Shown piece by piece: positions 43,827 through 53,246 of a stretch of 64,000 bases of DNA. The DNA is taken from the NCBI GenBank assembly GCA_964526785.1, contig CAZGMJ010000026.1:1-64000 (forward strand), read 5' to 3'. The translations under genes and the position numbers were made by a program. The DNA is from CAZGMJ01 sp964526785. GTDB lineage: Bacteria > Planctomycetota > Phycisphaerae > Sedimentisphaerales > Anaerobacaceae. Each line of letters begins with the position of its first letter. Position 1 is the first letter of the stretch. The notes under the pieces were generated by a model. The model saw nothing but the letters and a program-made list of their open reading frames with translations, was not told the origin of the DNA and searched no databases.

Positions 43827-46088
43827 TTGGCATTGCACGATTCAAGAAAGACGCCGTCGCGCCTGGCAGGCCTGCTGGCCCTGCTGTGCGTCATTCTGTT
43901 AATCTGTTTGTTGCCCTACAGCCTCTGGGCCGCAAAGGACGCCTCAACCGATACCGACATCGCCGTGCAACTGGCCGGCCTGATCGCAGACGGGCAGTTC
44001 GATCGTGCTGAGAAGATGATCGACGCGCATACGGACGAATCGTCGAGCGCCGACCCCGTTCTGGCCAAATTCGACGCGCTGATCGATCGTTATCGCGAGA
44101 TCGAGAAGGCCCGCCGGGCGAGCCGTCAGGTCGCGTACGAAGAAGAACTCGCAAAGCTCGAACGCTATGAAGCCGGGCCCGCTGAAGGCGAACAGGTCGA
44201 TCCGAATGATCCGAACAATATCGATCTCGACGACCCGAACGATGTCCGAACAGTGCTGGCCGTGGTCGCCAGGGCGCGCGAATTCGCCGACAAGGATCAG
44301 AAAGAGCAACTGCTCAACGACCCGTATGTGAAGACGGCTGTCCAAAATGCCATTGACGACGCCGCTGCGTTTCAAGTTCAGGGCAAGTGGCTCGAAGCAT
44401 ATGCCAACTGCTACGGCTGGCTTTCGAATATCGAGCCCAATAACGAAGCCTATTCCGATTACGCCGAGCAACTGCTCGATAAAGCCGAAATTGCCGCGTC
44501 GTTCGAGGATAGCCCCTGCGAAAGCAGCGAAGAGCGATACGCCGGTGTCAAAAAAGAGATGTTCACCCTGGCGGTCTATGCGTTGAGTATGGATTACGTG
44601 CAAATCCCCGACTATCGGAAGATGGCTACCCGGGCCCTGCGACGCTGCAGACTCCTCGGTGAGGTATTGAGCAATAAGACGCGCTTCCCCGACCCTGTCG
44701 AAGATGCCAACGATGCCGAGAAACACTGGTTCACGCCGCCGGGTAAGCAGCAGCTTGCCGCGTGGCTTTCGGCCGTCAAAGCGCTGCAGGATGAGGTCGA
44801 TCAGGCACCCGCCGGCTTTGCGCGAAAGGACTTCCTCAGCGTGTTCGAAAAGGCGCTGAACCTCAATGAAGCCACCGCCGAATTGCCGCAACCCATATTG
44901 ATTGCCCAATTCACCGAAGGTGCCTTCGGCGCCCTCGATCAGTACACCACGCTGGTCTGGCCGCGTCAGGTCGAGGAATTCGAGAAGAACATGATGAACG
45001 AATTCACCGGTATCGGCGTCGAAATCTCCAAGCGAACGGGCCAGTTGACCGTCGCCAGCCTGCTGCCGGATACCCCGGCTTACCGCGCCGGACTCGATGC
45101 GGGCGACGTCATCGTTTCCGTCGATGGACTGCCGACCAAGGATATGAGTCTGCTCTGTGCCGTTCGCAAAATCACCGGGCCCAAAGGCACGAAGGTGAAC
45201 CTCACCGTAACACGCCCGGCTACGCAAAAGACCAGAGAAGTGGTTATCACCCGCGATCGCATCATTATACCCACCATTCGTGGCTGGAAACGCAGCGACG
45301 ACGGCGACTGGCTCTATCTGATCGACGAGCAGCACAGAATCGGTTACGTCCGTATTACCAGCTTCTCCGGTGAAACCGAGCCGGCGCTGGAAAAGGTACT
45401 GGACGAACTCGAAGCAAAAGGCCTCGAAGGACTGATTCTTGATGTCCGTGCAAATCCGGGCGGTCTGCTCAGCAGCGCTGTCGCCGTGGCGGACAAGTTC
45501 CTCGAAGACGGCCTGATCGTCAGGACCCGGCCCCGCAGCGGTTTTCGCAGATGGCCCAGTTATGAATCGGCCCATAAGAAGGATACGCACCCGAACTATC
45601 CGCTGGTCATTCTGATCGATTCGAGTTCCGCCAGCGGGTCGGAAATTCTCGCCGGCGCGCTCGGCGACGAGAAATACAATCGCGCCGTGCTGGTCGGTGA
45701 ACGCACTCACGGCAAGGGCAGCGTGCAATCAGCCACGCCATACCCGGGCGGAGGCTCCCGCCTCAAATACACCATGGCCTACTACCACCTGCCGTCCGAT
45801 CAGCGGGTCATGAGCAAGGAAGACGCCGAGCAGCGGGGCACGAAAGACTGGGGCGTCGGCCCGGACGTCGAAGTGGTGCTGCGAAGCGATGAACTGAGAA
45901 AGCTGGTGGATCTGCAGCGCGAAAACGACGTGCTCATGCAGGCCGACAACGGCGAAATTGTTCACGAAAACAACAGGCACTCGCTCGAAGACACAATAGA
46001 CGCCGATCCGCAGTTGGCCGTCGCGTTGCTGGTGGCCAAAGCGAAAGTGCTTGCTCAGGATTCCGTGAAACTCGCCAGCGAAAAGTAG
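43827..46088 (+). CDS. S41-family carboxy-terminal processing peptidase
   Basis: A 753-aa protein with a TTG start and AGGAG seven bases upstream. An N-terminal membrane or signal segment (LAGLLALLCVILLICLLPYSLWAA) is followed by about 340 residues of helical, acidic sequence with Asn/Asp-Pro-rich stretches. A PDZ domain lies at about 390-465 (GIGVEISKRTGQLTVASLLPDTPAYRAGLDAGDVIVSVDG). The S41 core follows with ILDVRANPGGLLSSAV, IDSSSASGSEILAGAL (catalytic Ser) and GERTHGKGSVQ (catalytic Lys). It degrades or processes periplasmic proteins. The N-terminal extension is longer than in CtpA. The gene lies just ahead of lysS (25 bases). Confidence 0.9.
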   Translation: MALHDSRKTPSRLAGLLALLCVILLICLLPYSLWAAKDASTDTDIAVQLAGLIADGQFDRAEKMIDAHTDESSSADPVLAKFDALIDRYREIEKARRASRQVAYEEELAKLERYEAGPAEGEQVDPNDPNNIDLDDPNDVRTVLAVVARAREFADKDQKEQLLNDPYVKTAVQNAIDDAAAFQVQGKWLEAYANCYGWLSNIEPNNEAYSDYAEQLLDKAEIAASFEDSPCESSEERYAGVKKEMFTLAVYALSMDYVQIPDYRKMATRALRRCRLLGEVLSNKTRFPDPVEDANDAEKHWFTPPGKQQLAAWLSAVKALQDEVDQAPAGFARKDFLSVFEKALNLNEATAELPQPILIAQFTEGAFGALDQYTTLVWPRQVEEFEKNMMNEFTGIGVEISKRTGQLTVASLLPDTPAYRAGLDAGDVIVSVDGLPTKDMSLLCAVRKITGPKGTKVNLTVTRPATQKTREVVITRDRIIIPTIRGWKRSDDGDWLYLIDEQHRIGYVRITSFSGETEPALEKVLDELEAKGLEGLILDVRANPGGLLSSAVAVADKFLEDGLIVRTRPRSGFRRWPSYESAHKKDTHPNYPLVILIDSSSASGSEILAGALGDEKYNRAVLVGERTHGKGSVQSATPYPGGGSRLKYTMAYYHLPSDQRVMSKEDAEQRGTKDWGVGPDVEVVLRSDELRKLVDLQRENDVLMQADNGEIVHENNRHSLEDTIDADPQLAVALLVAKAKVLAQDSVKLASEK

Positions 46089-46113
46089 ACGACATAGACA
46101 AGAGGTCCGTATT

Positions 46114-47565
46114 GTGGGAGATCTTCAGCAGTCAGGGAAACTGGAACAACAGCGACAGGAAAAGCTCGAAAAGCTCAAAGCCCTTGGTCTGGACCCCTAC
46201 GGCCGGAAATACGAAGGCGCGGAAAAATCCGAGGCCGTCCGCGCGCGCTTCGTGGAAGACGACGACAGCCAGCGCGCCAATTGCGCCGGCCGCATCGTAC
46301 TGCTCAGAGATATCGGCAAGCTGATCTTCATCACCCTCCGCGACTGCTCGGGCACCATCCAGATAGGCCTTAGCAAAAAGGTCCTGACCGATGAATGGGA
46401 ATTCGCCAAGTTGCTGGAATTGGGCGATGTGATCGGTGCTTCCGGCCAACTCGGTCGTACCCGCACCGGCGAGATTACCATCTGGGCGGACAGGCTCACG
46501 CTGCTCAGCAAGTGCCTGCTTCCTCCGCCCGAGAAATTTCATGGCCTGGCCGACGTCGATCAGCGATACCGCCAGCGGTATGTGGATCTCTGGGCGAACC
46601 CCGAGGTGATGGGGCTTTTCAAAAAACGCAGCGCCATCGTCGCTACCGTCCGCGAACTGCTCAGTTGCAAAGGCTTTCTCGAAGTCGAAACGCCGATGAT
46701 GCAGTCCATCGCAGGCGGCGCCGCCGCCAAGCCGTTTATTACCCACCACAATACGCTGGACATGGACCTGTTCCTGCGCATATCGCCGGAACTGTTCCTC
46801 AAACGCCTGCTCGTCGGCGGCCTCGAGCGCGTCTTCGAGATAAACCGCAGCTTCCGGAACGAAGGCCTCAGCCGCCAGCACAATCCGGAATTCACCATGA
46901 TGGAGGTGTACCAGGCCTACGCCGACTACAACGACATGATGGAACTGACCGAAGATATCTTCGGCACATGCCTGGACCTGCACTGTGAATCGGAAACCGT
47001 CGAGTTTGCCGATCTGACGATCAACTTCAAGCGCCCCTGGCGTCGGGCCAAATACGCCGATCTGCTCCGCCAATACAGCGGCTGCGCCATCGACGACATC
47101 GCCGGCCTCCGCAAGAAGGCGCGAGAGCTGGAAATCGATGAAGCAGACATGGACGATCAGGTCGTGATCAACGAAGTCTTTGAGGCCACCGTCGAGAACG
47201 AACTGATCGACCCGACCTTTGTCATCGATTACCCGGCTGCCCTGTGTCCGCTCACCAAACGCAAGAAGGACGCCCCGCAGTACGCCGAACGATTCGAGCT
47301 TTTCATCGCGAAGATGGAACTGGCCAACGCCTATACCGAATTGAACGATCCGGCCGAACAATACGAGAACTTCCGTATCCAGTTGCGAGGACAGGAAGAT
47401 ACCATGGCCACCATGGATCAGGATTTCGTCACCGCTTTGAAATATGGAATGCCGCCCGCAGGCGGACTGGGAATCGGAATCGACCGAATGGTAATGGTCC
47501 TCACCGGCGCCCAAAGCATCCGCGATGTGATCCTGTTCCCGCTGCTGCGAACGCCGCGGGAATAA
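46114..47565 (+). CDS. lysS: Lysyl-tRNA synthetase, class II
   Basis: A 483-aa protein with a GTG start and AGAGG upstream. The N-terminal OB-fold anticodon-binding domain includes AGRIVLLRDIGKLIFITLRDCSGTIQI. The class II core has DVDQRYRQRYVDLWANPEV (motif 1 region), FEINRSFRNEGLSRQHNPEFTMMEVYQAYADYNDMM (motif 2, FRNE) and GLGIGIDRMVMVLTGAQSIRDVILFPLLR (motif 3). It charges tRNA-Lys. Length is typical and no frameshift is seen. It sits in a run of plus-strand genes from the aldolase to the polyprenyl synthase. Confidence 0.97.
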   Translation: MGDLQQSGKLEQQRQEKLEKLKALGLDPYGRKYEGAEKSEAVRARFVEDDDSQRANCAGRIVLLRDIGKLIFITLRDCSGTIQIGLSKKVLTDEWEFAKLLELGDVIGASGQLGRTRTGEITIWADRLTLLSKCLLPPPEKFHGLADVDQRYRQRYVDLWANPEVMGLFKKRSAIVATVRELLSCKGFLEVETPMMQSIAGGAAAKPFITHHNTLDMDLFLRISPELFLKRLLVGGLERVFEINRSFRNEGLSRQHNPEFTMMEVYQAYADYNDMMELTEDIFGTCLDLHCESETVEFADLTINFKRPWRRAKYADLLRQYSGCAIDDIAGLRKKARELEIDEADMDDQVVINEVFEATVENELIDPTFVIDYPAALCPLTKRKKDAPQYAERFELFIAKMELANAYTELNDPAEQYENFRIQLRGQEDTMATMDQDFVTALKYGMPPAGGLGIGIDRMVMVLTGAQSIRDVILFPLLRTPRE

Positions 47566-47622
47566 CGCCGATACGTCGGCCAAAGTGCCCCCGCCGAGCT
47601 TTCGGCCATTGTAGCGAACGTT

Positions 47623-48981
47623 ATGTTGAAACTGTTTCTCTGGCTCAGGTATTTGCGCAAGAGGAGAATCGTCTTTCTGAGTATCGCGGCGGTCGCACTC
47701 AGCGTCTCCTTGCTGATAGTCGTTGCGAGCCTCTTCACCGGCTTCATCGAAGCCTTCGAACAGAGTGCTGCCGAAGCGGTCGGCGACGTCATTATCAGCC
47801 CGGTCGGTGGAAAACGGATATCCGACTATCCCCTCCTGATCGAACAGCTCGAGCAGCCCGACGCCGTCGAAGCCGCAACCGCCATGCTCAGCGCCGAAGG
47901 CCTGCTTCACCTCGGCAAAGGCAACGTCCGCGCCGTGAGTGTCTGGGGAGTCCAGCCGGCCGCCCGCGCAAGAGTAACCGCATTCAAACAAGCTCTGCTC
48001 AGACAAAAAGACCTGCCCGGCCCGCCAGATTTCACAGTCCCCACAAAAGAGGACAAGACCGGCGCGTTCATCGGTATCGGCGTCATCCAGGAGCCGAACG
48101 AGCTGACCGACGAATACGACTTCGCGATCGTCGATGAAATGATCGCCGACGAAGTCTTCATCACAACCGGAACCGTCACCCAGACCTCCACGGACGATGG
48201 AGACGCCTCCCGCCGCAGGCTGAATCGAAAACTGCTGCGGGTCGCCGTCGCCGACATCGTCTTCACCGGCGTCTACGAAGTGGATCGCGGCTTCGTCTTC
48301 GTCCCGATCGACTTCCTCCAGAGCGAGCTGTACCCCGACCGGAAAACGCCGTTCGCCGATGAGATTCACATCAAAGTCCGCCCCGGCCTGAATGACGAAA
48401 CCGCCATCGCAGTGGTCCGCGGCGTCTGGCAGACCTTCGCCGAAAAGCACCTCGGCTGGTCGGACCTCGAAATCAGCTACACAACCATAGAAACGGCCCG
48501 CCAGAAGCAGAGCCGATACGTCGCCGAACTGCGCAAACAGATGGGCGTGCTGCTCGTCATCTTCGGCGTCGTCAGCTTCAGCGTGATCGTCCTGGTCTTC
48601 TGCATCTTCTACATGATCGTCACGACCAAACAAAAGGACATCGCCATCATCAAAAGCTGCGGCACGGGCAGCACCTCGGTCGCAATGATCTTCATCGGCT
48701 TCGGCCTCTGCGTCGGCATGATCGGCTCGGCCTTCGGCGCCGCCCTCGGCTACGTCATCACCCGCAACATCAATACCATCGAAAACTGGGTCCGCGTGCT
48801 CTTCGGCCTCAAGCTCTGGAAGAGCAGCGTCTACATGTTCAGCAAAATACCGAATCAGGTGGACTGGCCTTCGGTGGGCCAAATCGTCGTGCTCGCGACC
48901 ATCGCCGCCGCCGTCGGAGCGCTCATCCCCGCCTTCGTTGCAGCACGCACCAAACCGGTCAACATTTTGAGATACGAATAG
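47623..48981 (+). CDS. FtsX-like ABC transporter permease, first copy
   Basis: A 452-aa protein of the LolC/E-type MacB/FtsX permease family. One N-terminal helix (IVFLSIAAVALSVSLLIVVASLFTGF) is followed by a large periplasmic domain and three C-terminal helices (QMGVLLVIFGVVSFSVIVLVFCIFYMIV, SVAMIFIGFGLCVGMIGSAFGAALGYVI, IVVLATIAAAVGALIPAFVAARTKPVNILR). The last motif is typical of FtsX permeases. It heads a four-ORF unit with a second permease, a 29-codon ORF and the ATPase. The role is probably lipoprotein release from the inner membrane or a related mechanotransport to the outer membrane. Confidence 0.88.
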   Translation: MLKLFLWLRYLRKRRIVFLSIAAVALSVSLLIVVASLFTGFIEAFEQSAAEAVGDVIISPVGGKRISDYPLLIEQLEQPDAVEAATAMLSAEGLLHLGKGNVRAVSVWGVQPAARARVTAFKQALLRQKDLPGPPDFTVPTKEDKTGAFIGIGVIQEPNELTDEYDFAIVDEMIADEVFITTGTVTQTSTDDGDASRRRLNRKLLRVAVADIVFTGVYEVDRGFVFVPIDFLQSELYPDRKTPFADEIHIKVRPGLNDETAIAVVRGVWQTFAEKHLGWSDLEISYTTIETARQKQSRYVAELRKQMGVLLVIFGVVSFSVIVLVFCIFYMIVTTKQKDIAIIKSCGTGSTSVAMIFIGFGLCVGMIGSAFGAALGYVITRNINTIENWVRVLFGLKLWKSSVYMFSKIPNQVDWPSVGQIVVLATIAAAVGALIPAFVAARTKPVNILRYE

Positions 48982-49032
48982 AATACCCAATCCGCCCCTG
49001 CCCGAATGGTAAGCAGGCGAAGAAAGAAGTTC

Positions 49033-50382
49033 ATGTACAAGATAGTCCTGGCATTGCGATATCTCATCAAGCGGAAGATAACGTTCTTCGCGATCCTGGC
49101 GGTCACGCTGTGTGTCTTCATCGTCGTCGTCGTGATGACCGTAATGACCGGACTCGTCCGCAACTTCAAAAAAGCCAACCACGACTTCGCTGGCGATTGC
49201 ATCGTCGGCACAAAATCCCTCGTCGGTTTCACCGACTACGAAGAATTCATCCAGACCCTCGAATCGTCCGGCCTCATCGAAGGCGCATCGCCTGTAGTCA
49301 ACAGCTACGGCCTGCTCAGCCCGAAGAACCGCGACCTCAACCGCGGCATCGAGATCATGGGTATCGATCCCGTCCGCCACTCCCGCGCAACCGGCTTCGC
49401 CGACTCGCTCCACTTCCACACCGACGACCCCGCCGACGCCTTCATCCCGCCGCACGACCCCAATCGCTCCGGCTGCATCTTCGGCATCGATCTGCTCTTC
49501 GATCGCAACGAAAAGAGCGAATACCCCTACGAAACCGCGCCCATTCGATTCGGCGTCGCGATCAGTTGCTTCCCGCTCACCTCCCGCGGCGCACTGGCCA
49601 AAGCCGGCCTCGGACTGGTCAACACGCAGACCTTCTACTACAGCGACCACTCCCACAGCGGTCTGGCCCGCGTCGATGGTTCGCTGATCTACCTCCCTCT
49701 GGAAGCCGCCCAGGTTCTCTGCGGCATGTCCGGCAGCACCAAACGCGCAACCGCCATTCACATGCGCTTTCGTCCCGGCATAAAGGTCGAACAGGGATGC
49801 CGCAAAGTCGCCGCCCTCTGGCAGCAGTTCAAACGCGACAAAAAGGACGACAAGTACGCCTATCTGCTCGACACCGTCACCGTCCAGAGCTGGAAGGAAA
49901 ACCGCCGCACATTCATCGCCGCGATGGAAAAAGAACAAACCATGATGACCGTCATGTTCGGCTTCGTCGGCATCACCACCGTCTTCATCGTCCTCGTCGT
50001 CTTCTACATGATCATCAGCCACAAGAGCAAAGACATCGGCATCCTGCGCAGCATCGGCGTTCCCAACTTCGGCATCATTCAGCTCTTCGAAGGCTTTGCC
50101 TGTATCGTCGGCCTCGTCGGCTCGGCCCTCGGCGTGCTCGGCGGCTGGCTCTTCCTCGTGAATATCAACCGGATCGAGGATCTGCTGTTCGAGAAGTTCG
50201 GCTTCCAGCTCTGGGATCGCACGATCTACGCCATCGGCGAAATCCCCAACCAGGTGGACCCCGCCGTCCTCGCCACCATCGCCGGACTGGCCGTCGCCGC
50301 ATGCCTCGCCGGCGCATTGATACCAAGCTGGCAGATCGTTCGAAGAAGCCCCGTCGATATCCTCCAGGTGAACCAGTTATGA
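49033..50382 (+). CDS. FtsX-like ABC transporter permease, second copy
   Basis: A 449-aa protein starting MYKIVLALRYLIKRKITFFAIL; an ATG nine codons upstream is possible. It has the same layout as the preceding permease: one N-terminal helix, a periplasmic domain, then FGFVGITTVFIVLVVFYMIISHKSKDIGILRSIGV and LLATIAG-like C-terminal helices ending IVRRSPVDILQVNQL. Two different permeases suggest a LolC/LolE-like heterodimer. Its stop codon overlaps the start of the small ORF that follows (ATGA), which implies translational coupling. Confidence 0.88.
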   Translation: MYKIVLALRYLIKRKITFFAILAVTLCVFIVVVVMTVMTGLVRNFKKANHDFAGDCIVGTKSLVGFTDYEEFIQTLESSGLIEGASPVVNSYGLLSPKNRDLNRGIEIMGIDPVRHSRATGFADSLHFHTDDPADAFIPPHDPNRSGCIFGIDLLFDRNEKSEYPYETAPIRFGVAISCFPLTSRGALAKAGLGLVNTQTFYYSDHSHSGLARVDGSLIYLPLEAAQVLCGMSGSTKRATAIHMRFRPGIKVEQGCRKVAALWQQFKRDKKDDKYAYLLDTVTVQSWKENRRTFIAAMEKEQTMMTVMFGFVGITTVFIVLVVFYMIISHKSKDIGILRSIGVPNFGIIQLFEGFACIVGLVGSALGVLGGWLFLVNINRIEDLLFEKFGFQLWDRTIYAIGEIPNQVDPAVLATIAGLAVAACLAGALIPSWQIVRRSPVDILQVNQL

Positions 50383-50468
50383 TTGATTATTTCCCGCCGC
50401 TGCCATACCATGATGCACCGCGCCGCGTGCTCGTACAAGCGCTTGAAGAACGAATCACCGAATTATGA
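50379..50468 (+). CDS. 29-aa ORF coupled between ABC permease and ATPase genes
   Basis: An open frame of 29 codons beginning MIDYFPPLPYHDAPRRVLVQ and ending ALEERITEL. Its ATG overlaps the stop of the upstream permease (ATGA at 50379-50382), and its TGA overlaps the ATG of the ATPase gene (ATGA at 50465-50468). This double overlap keeps ribosomes running through the operon. The peptide has a proline/aromatic N-terminal part and a short amphipathic helix, without a membrane helix. It may be a real microprotein or only a coupling device. I know of no such gene in lol operons. Confidence 0.5.
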   Translation: MIDYFPPLPYHDAPRRVLVQALEERITEL

Positions 50469-51163
50469 GCCAGAACGATAACATCATAACCGCAGAAGGC
50501 GTCCACAAGACCTACCGCATGGGCGCCACCCGCGTAAAAGTCCTCAAAGGCGTGAATCTGTCCGTCAGGAGAGGCGAATTCGTGGCAATAATCGGAGCTT
50601 CCGGCAGCGGAAAAAGCACTTTCCTGCACATCCTCGGTGCCCTCGACAAACCCGACAAAGGCGTCGTGCGATTCGACGGCCGCGACATATCCCGCCAGAA
50701 CGGCCGCGACTTGAACCGTTTCCGCAACAGAACCATCGGATTCGTCTTTCAGTTCTATCACTTGCTGGACGAACTAAGCGTACTGGAGAATGTCTATCTG
50801 CCCGCGATGGCTTCCAGAAGCATCCCGGGCTGGTTCGCCTGCCGAAATCGCGCCAAACGCCGGGCCGCATCGCTGCTCGAAACGCTCGGCCTCGGCCAAA
50901 GAGCCGTGCACAAGCCCTACCAGCTCTCCGGCGGAGAACGCCAGCGGGCAGCTATCGGCAGGGCGCTGATGAACGAGCCCCAACTGCTTCTCGCCGACGA
51001 GCCGACGGGAAACCTTGACTCAGCCACCGGAAATGGTATCCTGAAGGTTCTGGAGGAACTCAACGGGGCCGGCCAGACCATCGTGATGGTAACACACGAT
51101 CAAAGGATTGCGCAAAGAGCCGGGCGAATCGTTACCCTCTCGGACGGAAAAATGAAAACGTAA
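50465..51163 (+). CDS. ABC transporter ATP-binding protein (LolD-like)
   Basis: A 232-aa protein with complete ABC ATPase motifs: Walker A GASGSGKSTFLHILGALD, Q-loop FVFQFYHLLDELSVLENV, signature LSGGERQRAAIGRAL, Walker B LLLADEPTGNLD, and H-loop MVTHDQ. The sequence VLKGVNLSVRRGEFVAIIG and the DEPTGNLD signature place it in the LolD/MacB subgroup that powers FtsX-type permeases. The start overlaps the previous ORF's stop. It energises the two permeases at 47.6-50.4 kb. Confidence 0.94.
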   Translation: MSQNDNIITAEGVHKTYRMGATRVKVLKGVNLSVRRGEFVAIIGASGSGKSTFLHILGALDKPDKGVVRFDGRDISRQNGRDLNRFRNRTIGFVFQFYHLLDELSVLENVYLPAMASRSIPGWFACRNRAKRRAASLLETLGLGQRAVHKPYQLSGGERQRAAIGRALMNEPQLLLADEPTGNLDSATGNGILKVLEELNGAGQTIVMVTHDQRIAQRAGRIVTLSDGKMKT

Positions 51164-51209
51164 CCAAACGGTACGCAGTTACATCCTCGGACAATGCAAG
51201 AGGTTGCTT

Positions 51210-52076
51210 ATGGGACAGAAGATCTGGCTTGACGACAAGCTCGTTGACCGGGCCGATGCAAAGATATCGGTCTTCGACCACGGCCTGCTCTATGGCGACG
51301 GAGTCTTCGAAGGCATTCGCGTCTACGGCGGCAGGATTTTCGAGTTCGAGGCCCACATGCGCAGGCTCTACGAATCCGCCAAAGCCATCCGTCTCGAAAT
51401 CCCGATGGACCGCGCTGAACTGATGCAGGCAACCGAAAAGACCGTCCAGGCAAACAACATTCGCGACGGCTATATCCGCCTGCTCGTTACGCGCGGCGCC
51501 GGAAACCTCGGCCTCAACCCCTTCACGTGCGAAAAGTCGATCATCGTTATCATCGCCGACGCAATCCAGCTCTATCCCGAAGAACTCTACGAAAAGGGTA
51601 TGAAGGTAATCTGCGCCACCACGATGCGCAATCATCCGCTGGCGGTCCCCCCGCAGGTCAAGAGCCTCAATTACCTCAACAACATTCTCGCCAAGATCGA
51701 GGCCCTCGACAACGACGTGCCCGAAGCGATCATGTTCAATCACCTCGGCTACGTCGCCGAAGCCACCGGTGACAACGTCTTCATCGTGCGCAGCGGCGTC
51801 GTCTACGTCCCGCCCGTGCAGGCCGGTTCGCTCGACGGCATCACGCGCTCGATAGTCATCAGGCTCGCAAAAGCAGAAGGCATAGATGTAGTTGAACAGA
51901 ACCTCACGCGCTGCGACCTCTACACCTGCGATGAGTTCTTCCTCACCGGCACTGCCGCCGAAGTTATCGGCATTGTGGAAATCGACGGCCGAATCGTTGG
52001 CCGGGGCCGCCCGGGCCCCATTACGCAATTGCTGCGCAGGAAGTTCTTTGAATACGCTCACGGAAAGGAGAAGTAG
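51210..52076 (+). CDS. ilvE: Branched-chain amino acid aminotransferase
   Basis: A 288-aa fold-type IV PLP enzyme; the ATG at 51210 has AGAGG upstream. Typical motifs: SVFDHGLLYGDGVFEGIRVYGGRIFEFEAHMRRLYESA, IRLLVTRGAGNLGLNP, PQVKSLNYLNNILAKIEA (PLP Lys region), EATGDNVFIV, and TGTAAEVIGIVEIDGRIVG. It transfers amino groups in Val, Leu and Ile metabolism. D-amino-acid transaminases and aminodeoxychorismate lyases share this fold, but the length and SLNYLNN motif favour the branched-chain type. It is followed 26 bases later by a polyprenyl synthase. Confidence 0.92.
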   Translation: MGQKIWLDDKLVDRADAKISVFDHGLLYGDGVFEGIRVYGGRIFEFEAHMRRLYESAKAIRLEIPMDRAELMQATEKTVQANNIRDGYIRLLVTRGAGNLGLNPFTCEKSIIVIIADAIQLYPEELYEKGMKVICATTMRNHPLAVPPQVKSLNYLNNILAKIEALDNDVPEAIMFNHLGYVAEATGDNVFIVRSGVVYVPPVQAGSLDGITRSIVIRLAKAEGIDVVEQNLTRCDLYTCDEFFLTGTAAEVIGIVEIDGRIVGRGRPGPITQLLRRKFFEYAHGKEK

Positions 52077-52102
52077 CGTTCGGCCGCTGCGATTGGGCCC
52101 GG

Positions 52103-53125
52103 ATGCCGCACACCATGAAATCGTCGGCACATACGGACACCTCGACAAATACTCCTCAAATCGCCGTGCCTGCTTTTGCATCCATTGCCGAGCATCTTGA
52201 TCACGTGCGCCGAACCATCTGTGATGAGCTTGTCGTCCCGCCCGGTGCGCCCGAACTCGAACCGCTGCTCGAACAAATCAGACGCAATAACGGCAAGATG
52301 ATTCGCCCCGGCCTCGTTCTGCTCTCGGGTCGTGCCTGCGGCCGGATCACGGACGACCACGTCCGTACCGCCGCAGTCCTCGAATTAGTACATACCGCGA
52401 CGCTGCTGCATGACGACGTTATCGATGAAGGTCGTACACGCCGGGGCAAACCCACCGTGAACAGCCGTTGGGGCAATGAATCGGCCGTACTGCTGGGCGA
52501 TTTCCTGCTCGGCCGCGTCTTTCGAATGTGTGCCGACCTGCCGGATCACGCCGCCCGCCAGATTGCCGATGCCGCTATAGAAGTCTGTATGGGCGAATTG
52601 CGACAGGTAGCGCACAAACAGGACCTCGAACTTCAAGAGCAGCAGTACCTGGACATCATTGCCAATAAAAGCGCTTCGCTGTTTCGCACCTGTTGCAGCC
52701 TGGGCGCTTCGCTGGCCGGCGCCCGACCCGAGCAAACAGAAGCGCTCGGCCAATTCGGTCTCAATGCGGGAATCGCGTTCCAGATCACTGACGACGTGCT
52801 CGATATCGTCGGAGACGAAGACCGCACCGGAAAGACGCTCGGAAGCGATGCCGTCCACAACAAACTCACTCTCCCTCTGATCCACCTCATTGCAACCGCC
52901 GAAAACGGAATCGTCACTCGCGTGGGGGACGTCCTGGATAGCGGCCCCGAATCGAAGACCGAGTTGCGCCGGCTTCTGCAACAACACGGCAGCCTCGATT
53001 ACGCCCGAACCATATCCCGAAGCTTCGTCAACCGCGCCGTGCAGTCGCTCTCCGTCGTCGCTCCCTCGCAGTCCCTTGCCGCCCTCGAACAGACTGCCGT
53101 CTTCCTGTGTGATCGCGTCGCCTGA
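52103..53125 (+). CDS. Trans-polyprenyl diphosphate synthase
   Basis: A 340-aa all-helical prenyltransferase. The two aspartate-rich motifs are intact: LLHDDVIDEGRTRRGKP (about 100-115) and FQITDDVLDIVGDEDRTGKTLGSD (about 228-250). Upstream, NNGKMIRPGLVLLSGRACG and VLELVHTATLLHDD match medium/long-chain synthases (heptaprenyl or octaprenyl, for the quinone side chain) better than farnesyl synthase. Chain length cannot be read with certainty. A second ATG four codons downstream could be the true start. The product probably supports menaquinone synthesis. Confidence 0.9.
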   Translation: MPHTMKSSAHTDTSTNTPQIAVPAFASIAEHLDHVRRTICDELVVPPGAPELEPLLEQIRRNNGKMIRPGLVLLSGRACGRITDDHVRTAAVLELVHTATLLHDDVIDEGRTRRGKPTVNSRWGNESAVLLGDFLLGRVFRMCADLPDHAARQIADAAIEVCMGELRQVAHKQDLELQEQQYLDIIANKSASLFRTCCSLGASLAGARPEQTEALGQFGLNAGIAFQITDDVLDIVGDEDRTGKTLGSDAVHNKLTLPLIHLIATAENGIVTRVGDVLDSGPESKTELRRLLQQHGSLDYARTISRSFVNRAVQSLSVVAPSQSLAALEQTAVFLCDRVA

Positions 53126-53188
53126 CGGATAGTCCTGTTGCAGACCACCCGGTTAATCTGCCCCGCGGACAATCTCCGCGCGTAACGC

Positions 53189-53219
53189 AAAAAAAAGCCG
53201 GCCCCCATGGGAGCCGGCT
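53189..53219 (-). terminator. Intrinsic terminator of the outer-membrane protein gene
   Basis: On the minus strand AGCCGGCTCCC-ATGG-GGGCCGGCT forms a strong stem followed by eight T. It lies about 28 bases after the stop of the gene at 53247-54077. No T run follows on the plus side. Confidence 0.88.
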
Positions 53220-53246
53220 GTAGGTTGCATCATGCTTTGGGCTTAC

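Noticed and set aside
46132..50022. Very long open frame (about 1296 codons) on the minus strand, Asp/Glu/Gly/Val-rich
   Set aside because: It is antisense to lysS and the ABC genes, which have clear families. Long antisense frames of this composition are expected in GC-rich coding DNA.
49110..50468. 452-codon plus-strand frame, very Arg/His/Pro-rich, in another frame of the second permease
   Set aside because: Only its last 29 codons (50379-50468) have support, as the coupled small ORF; the rest is a frame shadow.
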